Assembly: GCA_020346245.1 (NCBI GenBank)
Contig: CP070778.1
Coordinates: forward strand, 1,628,155 to 1,679,650
From: Flavobacteriaceae bacterium
Lineage (GTDB): Bacteria > Bacteroidota > Bacteroidia > Flavobacteriales > Flavobacteriaceae
Direction: 5' to 3'
DNA: 51,496 bases
Below the pieces are notes generated by a model. It was not told the DNA's origin. It did no database searches and saw nothing but the letters and a program-made list of their open reading frames with translations. Below are positions 26,945-34,451 of this stretch, in pieces; position 1 is the first letter of the stretch, and every line of letters begins with the position of its first letter. The position numbers and the translations under genes are program-made.

Positions 26945-27049
26945 GTTATTTATACTTTAACGAAAAATTGATGCCTTTTTAAGCCCTGTCTGATTCATCT
27001 CCCCAAATAAATAAGTAACAAACTTCAAGACTAATCCCTAACAACTACT

Positions 27050-28108
27050 ATGATCAATCTCTATGCTGCCCAAATTCAAAGCATATCGCTTCACCATATA
27101 GGAAACAAAAGTAAAGCAGAACCAATATTTCTTTCCAATGAACCCTTTATCCAGGACGACGAAACCAATGGTTTATTAAAGGAATTTTTCTTTAAACCTT
27201 TTCGAGAAAAAGAGGAATACTATTATCGTCTGACCCATGAGGTTGATCTGGAATTTAACGAAGTTTATAAACTTGTCTCTGAAATATTCGAAAATCCGGA
27301 ACGGACACATGAACAATCTTTAAATCTGACCAAACATTTATATGATCAATCCAACCACCCCCATATAAAAAGTGGTGAGATTTATGTTACTTATCTAACA
27401 GATATACTCCTGGACAATGAAAAAACGGATGCGATTGGGATCTTTAAAACCGAAATAAAGCAGGATTTTTTACAGTTCGCAGAGAATGGTGGTAATCTGG
27501 ATATCCTTGTTCAAAAAGGAATCAATATTAATAAGCTGGACAAAGGCTGTTTGATATTTAACATAAATAAGCCCGATGGCTACAAGGTGTTATCCGTTGA
27601 TAGCAATAAGTATGACACCAAATATTGGCTGGAGCATTTTCTCGGGGTAGATGCCCTGGAGGATGATAATTTCTACACCAAAAATTACCTAAAATTTTGT
27701 CAAAACTTTGCAAAAGACGTAGTCTTGCCTGCAGAGGACAAAAAGCAAGAAGTTATGTTTATGAACAGGGCTGTAAACCATTTTGCAAAAAATGACGCAT
27801 TTGAAGAAACTAATTTCCTGAATGAAGTAATGGAGAATCCGGAATTAATCCCCGAATTTAAACACTATAAAACAGAGAAAGGACCTAAATATAGTATAGA
27901 AGATATTTCTAGTTTTGATATTGCAAATAAGGCGGTATCCGATACGCGTAAAAAAATAAAAAACGTTATACAACTGGACACCAATATTCAGATTAAAATG
28001 GATTTTATCAATCCTGAATCAGCAGAAAGATTTGTAGAAAAGGGATGGGATGAAGAAAGACAGATGTATTACTATCTTGTTTACTTTAATAAGGAACAGA
28101 AATCATAA
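27050..28108 (+). CDS. Nucleoid-associated protein, NdpA/YejK family
   Basis: 352 aa soluble protein of the 37 kDa nucleoid-associated family. Recognisable parts are IQSISLHHIGNKSKAEPIFL at the N-terminus, FREKEEYYYRLTHEVDLEFN, SGEIYVTYLTDILLDNEKTD in the middle and the C-terminal QLDTNIQIKMDFINPESAER. E. coli YejK associates with the nucleoid and topoisomerases; the exact task is unclear even there. The gene stands alone on the plus strand after a 105 bp gap and is convergent with the kinase-like gene, its stop being 3 bp from that gene's stop. Confidence 0.85.
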   Translation: MINLYAAQIQSISLHHIGNKSKAEPIFLSNEPFIQDDETNGLLKEFFFKPFREKEEYYYRLTHEVDLEFNEVYKLVSEIFENPERTHEQSLNLTKHLYDQSNHPHIKSGEIYVTYLTDILLDNEKTDAIGIFKTEIKQDFLQFAENGGNLDILVQKGININKLDKGCLIFNINKPDGYKVLSVDSNKYDTKYWLEHFLGVDALEDDNFYTKNYLKFCQNFAKDVVLPAEDKKQEVMFMNRAVNHFAKNDAFEETNFLNEVMENPELIPEFKHYKTEKGPKYSIEDISSFDIANKAVSDTRKKIKNVIQLDTNIQIKMDFINPESAERFVEKGWDEERQMYYYLVYFNKEQKS

Positions 28109-28111
28109 TGA

Positions 28112-29179
28112 TTATGGTAGTTTGATTTTTTTATCAATAATTTGCTTCATACTCACATCCTGATAGTTACGTTTTACAAAATCGAGAGCGAGATCCAATA
28201 AATGGCCCATAGTCTTACATTTCTTAAAGTTTACGTCCATGGTAAGGTCATAAATCTGCTTTTTTAAGGATTCAATGTTTTCGGGTAGCGATATGTTATC
28301 CGATTTACAGATATTTACTAATCTGTTTATTCGATCTCCTGAACTGATGATCCTTTTAGCCACAATAGAACGTTCCTCAATTTTATATTGGTCTACAGAG
28401 TCGCGTTGCAATTTGTTTTGTACCATTTGAACCATTACATAATTCTCCTTGAAAAACTGAGGTCGATATACTTTTAGTTTACCTTCAAAGCTCTGTTGGT
28501 CAAAATCAATAGCCCTTATTTTGTAAACTACGTGATCAAAATCATGCATGGGAACAATTACATAATTATAAGATCGCATATCCCCTAAAAGTCTGATCAT
28601 ACAACGTTCATTAAATTTTACAAACTCTTTTGCAAGCTGAGCTTTTTCAGATTCTGAACAGTTGGGCAGCATGTCTTTAATGAACACATCCCCGGGAATA
28701 CCTGCTATATGCTCCTCTATCAACGTATCTTTATGTACCAGAAAATTCAAGTGATAAGGCGATAACATATGCTCCAATTCCAGGCCATAGATACGAGATG
28801 CATCAGTTTTTTTAATATAGAAGTACAAAAAATTATCATTGAGAATATTCCTCACCTTGATACGAAAGGGTTTCGAATTTCCGAAAGTGCAATAATCTAC
28901 GGCATCTATATTTAGGTATTGAAATATTCTATCACTGCCATCAGAATGCAAAATGGAGTATACTTGTTTGAGACTTTGGTCAATTTCTGATCGCTCTGAA
29001 TCAGAATAATAAACTCTAACCCATAAGGTATCATTACCATCATCATCAAAAACTACCACAGAACCGGCAAAACGCAATAAGTCCTCATAAAAGATTGGTA
29101 TTTCAATTTTACGGTTATAACGATCCAAATAGGCATCCAATTTTGGGCTTACAGGATAGGCGGGCTTCTTCTTCGACAT
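28112..29179 (-). CDS. Conserved hypothetical protein with kinase-like (APH/protein kinase fold) motifs
   Basis: 355 aa from the ATG at 29179; the open frame goes up to 29269, but MSKKKPAYPVSPKLDAYLDR looks like the natural start. I know no characterised member. The second half carries kinase-fold landmarks in the correct order: a basic strand FYIKKTD (K123/K124, possible ATP lysine), a helix with acidic residues YGLELEHML (E134/E136), a catalytic-loop-like LGDMRSYNYVIV with D200 and N205 spaced five apart as in aminoglycoside phosphotransferases, and a metal-binding-like IRAIDFDQQSF (D225). The N-terminal ~100 residues and C-terminal helices are unassigned. It is divergent from the ABC transporter genes and convergent with ndpA. 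The kinase assignment is inference from motif order and spacing. Confidence 0.6.
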   Translation of the reverse strand: MSKKKPAYPVSPKLDAYLDRYNRKIEIPIFYEDLLRFAGSVVVFDDDGNDTLWVRVYYSDSERSEIDQSLKQVYSILHSDGSDRIFQYLNIDAVDYCTFGNSKPFRIKVRNILNDNFLYFYIKKTDASRIYGLELEHMLSPYHLNFLVHKDTLIEEHIAGIPGDVFIKDMLPNCSESEKAQLAKEFVKFNERCMIRLLGDMRSYNYVIVPMHDFDHVVYKIRAIDFDQQSFEGKLKVYRPQFFKENYVMVQMVQNKLQRDSVDQYKIEERSIVAKRIISSGDRINRLVNICKSDNISLPENIESLKKQIYDLTMDVNFKKCKTMGHLLDLALDFVKRNYQDVSMKQIIDKKIKLP

Positions 29180-29290
29180 TAATCGTTCTCCAGACATAGG
29201 TAAGGTAATTATAAATTTTATTTGCTTCTGTAACAAAATAACGATTTCTTCGTCAAGTATACTAGACACAACCTAAAAACTCCATCAAAA

Positions 29291-30193
29291 TTGGAAACGA
29301 TTCTAACAGTTAACAATCTCACCAAGAAATTCGGATACCTTACTGCAGTTCAGGATTTGTCCTTTTCAATTGAAAAAGGGAACGTATATGGAATCCTGGG
29401 TCCTAATGGAAGTGGGAAATCTACTACCCTTGGAATTGTTTTGAATGTGGTAAATAGTACTAACGGAAGTTTTTCCTGGTTTGATGGAAATACTTCAACC
29501 CATGATGCCTTAAAAAAGGTTGGCGCAATAATAGAGAGGCCCAATTTTTACCCTTATATGACCGCCCTTCAAAATCTAAAATTGGTCTGTAAAATCAAGG
29601 AGGTTCCTGAAAATAAAATAAAAGATAAATTGGAACTCGTTGGATTATGGGAAAGGAAGGACAGTAAGTTCAGGACATACTCACTTGGAATGAAGCAGCG
29701 TTTAGCGATTGCCTCAGCCTTGTTAAATGATCCTGAAATACTCATATTGGATGAACCAACGAATGGATTGGATCCTCAGGGAATACATCAAATTAGGCAA
29801 ATCATTAAAAAAATTGCTGCACATGGGACGACTATTCTATTGGCGTCTCATTTACTGGACGAGGTTGAGAAAGTTTGCAGTCATGTGGTCATTCTAAGAA
29901 AGGGTAAAAAACTTTATTCTGGCAGTGTGGATGGCATGCTGGCGAGTTTTGGATTCTTCGAACTTAAAACAGAGGATAACGGGGTACTGATAAATTTTTT
30001 GGAAGAACATCCTAATTTTGGTGAAATTAAAACGGAGAACGGACTTATTACAGCCTTCCTAAAAAATGAAATGAAGTCGGACGAATTGAACAATATCCTT
30101 TTTAAGAAAGGAATTGTACTCTCTCATTTGGTCAAAAGAAAAGAAAGCCTTGAAGAACAATTCCTGACACTTACAGAAAATCAATCCATTTAA
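29291..30193 (+). CDS. ABC transporter ATP-binding protein
   Basis: 300 aa ATPase of an ABC-2 type transporter. Walker A GPNGSGKST (37-45, K43), signature YSLGMKQRLAIASALL (S130-K134 region), Walker B EILILDEPTNGLDPQG (D153, E154) and the H-loop ILLASHLLDE are all intact. A C-terminal extension of about 90 residues is typical of drug- or bacteriocin-type exporters. The frame has no ATG near the start; TTG at 29291 is the best initiation codon, giving METILTVNNLTKKFG. Its permease follows 20 bp downstream. The substrate is unknown. Confidence 0.93.
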   Translation: METILTVNNLTKKFGYLTAVQDLSFSIEKGNVYGILGPNGSGKSTTLGIVLNVVNSTNGSFSWFDGNTSTHDALKKVGAIIERPNFYPYMTALQNLKLVCKIKEVPENKIKDKLELVGLWERKDSKFRTYSLGMKQRLAIASALLNDPEILILDEPTNGLDPQGIHQIRQIIKKIAAHGTTILLASHLLDEVEKVCSHVVILRKGKKLYSGSVDGMLASFGFFELKTEDNGVLINFLEEHPNFGEIKTENGLITAFLKNEMKSDELNNILFKKGIVLSHLVKRKESLEEQFLTLTENQSI

Positions 30194-30213
30194 AATTTCC
30201 AAACCAAATACGA

Positions 30214-31047
30214 ATGAAAAGGTTATTGCAGATAGAATATATAAAGCTTTGGAATAATAAGAGTAGCAGGGTACTTATCATGGCCTATTTTTTACTTCTT
30301 ACTTCGATAGCCTTAGTAGCAGCTATTAAATTTGATATAGGGCCCGTAAAGTTTCATTTAGCGGAGCAGGGGATTTTTAACTTTCCTTATATCTGGCATT
30401 TCAACACCTTCATAACTGCTTTTTTTAAACTATTCCTGGCCATAGTCATTGTCTCAATGATGGCAAATGAATACAGTAATAAAACTATAAAGCAGAACTT
30501 AATAGATGGGCTTTCCAAAAAGGAATTCATTCTTTCCAAATTCCTTACGGTAATTTCATTTGCATTAATTTCCACAATATTTGTATTCGTAGTATCAATG
30601 ATACTTGGACTCATCTATTCAGATTACAACGAGATATCCATCATTTTTTCTGACATGGAATTCCTGCTGGCATTTTTTGTAAAGCTCGTTGGGTTTTTCT
30701 CTTTTTGTCTTTTCCTTGGAATTCTTGTTAAACGCTCTGCTTTTGCTCTGGGTTTTCTATTCCTATGGCAGGTTTTCGAGGGATTTGTAAGGGGTATGAT
30801 CAGATGGAAATTATTTGATGGGGAAACCACGGATGCTGTTATGAGCATTTTTCCATTAAATGCCATGTTTAATCTGATTAAAGAGCCTTTTTCAAGGTTG
30901 GGTGCTGTACAAACGGTAGCCGATCAGATTGGTGAAGAACTTGCTCTGGACTATCACGTTCAATTTTATGAGATACTTATTGTTATTGGTTGGACTGCAA
31001 TTTTTGTCTATTTGTCGTACGCATTACTAAAAATGAGGGATTTGTAG
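30214..31047 (+). CDS. ABC-2 type transporter permease
   Basis: 277 aa membrane protein with about six hydrophobic helices, including VLIMAYFLLLTSIALVAAI, FFKLFLAIVIVSMMA, LISTIFVFVVSMILGLIY, LVGFFSFCLFLGILV and the final IGWTAIFVYLSYALL. The conserved cytoplasmic element NEYSNKTIKQNLIDGLSKKE after helix two is typical of ABC-2 permeases. It pairs with the upstream ATPase as a simple two-gene exporter. The T9SS type B genes follow in the same direction 26 bp later, but a functional link is not shown. Confidence 0.88.
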   Translation: MKRLLQIEYIKLWNNKSSRVLIMAYFLLLTSIALVAAIKFDIGPVKFHLAEQGIFNFPYIWHFNTFITAFFKLFLAIVIVSMMANEYSNKTIKQNLIDGLSKKEFILSKFLTVISFALISTIFVFVVSMILGLIYSDYNEISIIFSDMEFLLAFFVKLVGFFSFCLFLGILVKRSAFALGFLFLWQVFEGFVRGMIRWKLFDGETTDAVMSIFPLNAMFNLIKEPFSRLGAVQTVADQIGEELALDYHVQFYEILIVIGWTAIFVYLSYALLKMRDL

Positions 31048-31073
31048 TATCTTGTGGTGTTTGGAGAAACACT

Positions 31074-32903
31074 ATGAAAAAGATAGGGACATTATTGCTC
31101 TTTCTGATTCTTTGCCCCTATTCTACTAAAGCCCAGGGCGAAGCATCCAATTTATTTTTTAAAAGGAATTTTTTCTTTCTTATTTTACTATGCTGTTCGT
31201 TTTATATATCTGCGCAGGATTGTAATTCTCCGGTATTGACATTTCCTGCCAACAATTCAATTAATGTGCCTGTCAATTCTACCATTACCTGGGATCGAAT
31301 AATCGGTGTTCCCGGTTATATCATTTCGCTAGGAACCACGCCAGGTGGAGGGGAAATTTTAGATCAAACCAATGTTGGAAACACAGATTCCTATACACCA
31401 CCCTTAGGTTTACCGGAGAATACTCAGATATATGTTACCTTAAGACTTTTCTTTTTTGACCCGGCTATCCCGGATTTGGTATGTCCAAGCTCAACTTTTA
31501 CAACTGAAAACATTACCAGCCCTCCCTCTTGTACAATGATAGCAAGCCCTTCAGATGGGGCCGTAAATGTGAACATTTCCACCAATATTTCATGGAATTA
31601 TGCTGCAACAGCCACTGGTTATCGAATCTCCATTGGATCAGTTCCCGGCACAGGCAATATTGTAAATGATGAGAACGTAGGTAATGTCCTCAGGTATAAT
31701 CCTATTTTGGACTTGCCACCTAGTACAGAAATATTCGTTGAAATTACTCCTTACAATGAGAATGGTGATCTTGCACCTTGTCCGGAGCAAAGTTTTACTA
31801 CAGGGACTGCGGCAACACTTCCCGGGTGTACAGCCCTTGTCAATCCATTGGATGGTGAAATAAATGTGCCACTAACCCCTTTGATAGAATGGTCTGAAGT
31901 GCCTGGAGCTGAAGGGTACAAAGTCACAATAGGAACTTCCCCTTTTACAGCAGAAGTACTGGACAATGTTGTTTTCTTTACAAATTCTACCTTTGTAATA
32001 GATTTTGAGGCTAATCGTACATTTTTCATTACAATTATACCTTTTAATGCCGCTGGTGATGCCATTGGTTGCACACAGGAATCTTTCTCCACTATTATTG
32101 GGTGCGGACCTTATTTTGATTCGGTTACAGGAGAACTTGTCATTATAAATCCGGAAATTTCCTTTCCCGACACTATTTCATTTTGCGAGGATGCAGTTCC
32201 TTTTATCGTGTCCTCAACAGATTCAGCTGAAGGATTCAGGTGGTTTCAGATAGATCAGTTTGGAAATGAAACCCTGATCTCTGATACATCAGAAGTAGCT
32301 CTGGAGGAGACAGGGGACTACCGGTATGAAGCCTATAATACTGTAGTACAGGCAAGTGGTATTACCGAATGCCCCACATCCCAGCTTTTTAAGGTGGTGT
32401 CTTCCGAAATCGCAACCATTAATGCCGTAAATATTTCGGAACAGGGCAACGACTTAAAAATTACATTAGATGTAAGTGGTATAGGTGATTATGAATATGC
32501 TTTGGACGACATAAGCGGACCTTATCAGGACAGTAATGTTTTTGATAATGTTCCTGCAGGGTCATATACGGTATATGTCAGGGATAAAAACGGTTGCGGA
32601 ATTGTTGAAGAACGGGTCGAACAGGATTTAACACTTGAAGGTTTTCCTAAATTCTTTACACCCAACGGCGATGGGGTCAATGACTTCTGGCAATTTATCC
32701 CAACCATTTTGACAGACGAAATAAATATTAACGTTATACATATTTTTGATAGATATGGCAGGCTTCTGGCACAAATAGAACCTACCTCCAATGGTTGGGA
32801 TGGAAATTTCAATGGCTTACCCCTGCCCTCAAGTGATTATTGGTTCCGGGCTATGTCGGACAGCAGTGGTCAAATTCAAGGACATTTCACATTAAAAAGA
32901 TAG
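31074..32903 (+). CDS. T9SS type B sorting-domain protein with two signal peptides in series
   Basis: 609 aa from the ATG at 31074. The N-terminus contains one complete signal peptide, MKKIGTLLLFLILCPYSTKA, followed by QGEASN and then a second one, FFKRNFFFLILLCCSFYISA, ending at AQDC. Three FN3-like repeats follow, each starting with a Cys and the pattern P-x-(N/D)-x-x-x-x-(N)-V-x-(I/L): residues about 50-145, 153-243 and 252-341. A PKD/SprB-like linker leads to the C-terminal sorting domain (524-609): FPKFFTPNGDGVNDFW, IFDRYGRLL, GWDGNFNGLPLPSSDYWF and HFTLKR, which directs export through the type IX secretion system to the cell surface. It is paralogous to the next gene. Only one signal peptide can work normally. 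Confidence 0.85.
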   Translation: MKKIGTLLLFLILCPYSTKAQGEASNLFFKRNFFFLILLCCSFYISAQDCNSPVLTFPANNSINVPVNSTITWDRIIGVPGYIISLGTTPGGGEILDQTNVGNTDSYTPPLGLPENTQIYVTLRLFFFDPAIPDLVCPSSTFTTENITSPPSCTMIASPSDGAVNVNISTNISWNYAATATGYRISIGSVPGTGNIVNDENVGNVLRYNPILDLPPSTEIFVEITPYNENGDLAPCPEQSFTTGTAATLPGCTALVNPLDGEINVPLTPLIEWSEVPGAEGYKVTIGTSPFTAEVLDNVVFFTNSTFVIDFEANRTFFITIIPFNAAGDAIGCTQESFSTIIGCGPYFDSVTGELVIINPEISFPDTISFCEDAVPFIVSSTDSAEGFRWFQIDQFGNETLISDTSEVALEETGDYRYEAYNTVVQASGITECPTSQLFKVVSSEIATINAVNISEQGNDLKITLDVSGIGDYEYALDDISGPYQDSNVFDNVPAGSYTVYVRDKNGCGIVEERVEQDLTLEGFPKFFTPNGDGVNDFWQFIPTILTDEININVIHIFDRYGRLLAQIEPTSNGWDGNFNGLPLPSSDYWFRAMSDSSGQIQGHFTLKR

Positions 32904-32941
32904 AATAGGTGAAAAACGTTCGAATTGATAGTTTTTAACAC

Positions 32942-34393
32942 ATGAAGAAGCTACTACTAAGCATTCTATTTATAGTGCATGTGACGTGGGTCACAGGGCA
33001 GGCCTGTCCAAGATTATCCAGTCCTGCCAATGGATCTATAGAGGTACCGGTAAATACTACTATCTCCTGGCCACCCGTTCCTGGTATTATTGGATATTTG
33101 GTGTCACTTGGAACCACTCCGGGTGGAGTAGAAATTCTGGGAAGGCGCTCAGCAGGTTTAAGGAATAGCTATACTCCCGAAGTTGGGCTACCGGAAAATA
33201 CAACGATTTATGTAACCATAGAATTATTTTTATCCAACGGACAACTTGTAATATGTCCGAGTGAATCATTTACAACTGAGGAAGTTACCACACCTCCCCC
33301 CTGCACAACACTAGCGGAACCAGCTGACAACCAGGGAAATATATCCGTTAAGTCTGAAATCATTTGGACATATGCCCCTACTGCGACAGGCTATAGATTA
33401 ACTATTGGTACTTCTGCTGGAGCATCCAATTTACTTGATGATTTTGATGTGGGTAATGTATTAACCTATAATCCAACGGGTGATTTTCCACAGGACAGTG
33501 ACATATTTGTAACAATTACGCCTTATAATGAAAATGGAGATGCCGGATCCTGCATTGAGGAAAGTTTTACAACAGGGAATGCGGTTGTTGATTGCAATGC
33601 ATATTTCGATCCCGTAATGGGTGAAATAGTCCCAAGAAAACCAGAATCCAATTTTCCAGGTCAGATAGGATTATGCAGGAATGAGATTCCTACACGGATA
33701 GGTACTGATGATACAGCAGACGGTTATAGATGGTTTAAAATTAACGAAGACGGCACAGAATTTTTGCTTTCATCCACCTCGGAAGTTTTATTGTCTGAAG
33801 TAGGCCCATACCGCTATGAGGCTTATAATTTTGTTGAACAGGGAGGAGAAACCTTTGAGTGCGGTATATCTAAAGATTTTAATGTTGTTTTATCTGAAAT
33901 CGCGCAGATTACTTCAGTCAGCACTTCGCAGGAAGTTAATGGCAGACAAATTAAGGTTGAGGTAAGCGGACTTGGAGATTATGAATATGCATTGGACAAT
34001 ATAGAAGGTCCTTATCAGAACAGCGGCATATTTAATGGGGTTTCGGAAGGCACCCATACCATTTATGTTAATGACAGGAATGGATGTGGGATTAAAGAGC
34101 GGATTATTGAGAGGGAACTGAGCCCTGATGATTTTCCAAAATTTTTCACGCCCAATGGGGATGGTATAAATGATTTTTGGCAATACATAGCTCCCCGAGA
34201 ACGCAATGAAATCCAATTATCTTTTATTCAGGTTTTTGATAGATATGGAGTGTTGTTAGTACAAATTATGCCCAATTCCAGGGGATGGGATGGCACATTT
34301 AATGGACAACCGCTACCCGCATCCAGTTATTGGTTTAAGGCAAGGGATAACCTAAATAACGAAATCCAGGGGTTTTTTGCCCTGAAAAGATAG
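32942..34393 (+). CDS. T9SS type B sorting-domain protein, paralogue with two repeats
   Basis: 483 aa with a single normal signal peptide (MKKLLLSILFIVHVTWVTGQ). It has two FN3-like Cys-started repeats (about 22-112 and 121-211), matching repeats one and two of the upstream paralogue; the third repeat is absent. The shared linker with ADGYRWFKINEDGTEF and the glycine-rich GLGDYEYALDNIEGPYQNSG leads to the sorting domain (398-483) with FFTPNGDGINDFWQYI, VFDRYGVLLVQI and GWDGTFNGQPLPASSYWF. It should be exported across the outer membrane by the T9SS and attached or released at the surface. Adhesion or matrix roles are common for such proteins, but none can be shown here. Confidence 0.88.
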   Translation: MKKLLLSILFIVHVTWVTGQACPRLSSPANGSIEVPVNTTISWPPVPGIIGYLVSLGTTPGGVEILGRRSAGLRNSYTPEVGLPENTTIYVTIELFLSNGQLVICPSESFTTEEVTTPPPCTTLAEPADNQGNISVKSEIIWTYAPTATGYRLTIGTSAGASNLLDDFDVGNVLTYNPTGDFPQDSDIFVTITPYNENGDAGSCIEESFTTGNAVVDCNAYFDPVMGEIVPRKPESNFPGQIGLCRNEIPTRIGTDDTADGYRWFKINEDGTEFLLSSTSEVLLSEVGPYRYEAYNFVEQGGETFECGISKDFNVVLSEIAQITSVSTSQEVNGRQIKVEVSGLGDYEYALDNIEGPYQNSGIFNGVSEGTHTIYVNDRNGCGIKERIIERELSPDDFPKFFTPNGDGINDFWQYIAPRERNEIQLSFIQVFDRYGVLLVQIMPNSRGWDGTFNGQPLPASSYWFKARDNLNNEIQGFFALKR

Positions 34394-34413
34394 GTCATAT
34401 TTAACCGAATTGA

Positions 34414-34447
34414 TTTGGAGAATACTAATGACCCTTTTGTAACTTTG
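34414..34447 (+). promoter_or_regulatory. Bacteroidota-type promoter for uvrB
   Basis: TTTG at 34414-34417 and TAACTTTG at 34440-34447 are separated by 22 bp and match the -33/-7 consensus. The -7 box ends only 4 bp before the uvrB ATG at 34452, so the transcript would be leaderless or nearly so. Confidence 0.55.
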
Positions 34448-34451
34448 GAAA

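Noticed and set aside
30990..31073. N-terminal extension of the T9SS gene overlapping the ABC permease
   Set aside because: The ATG at 31074 starts a clean signal peptide; the extension would put 28 residues in front of it and overlap the permease in another frame.
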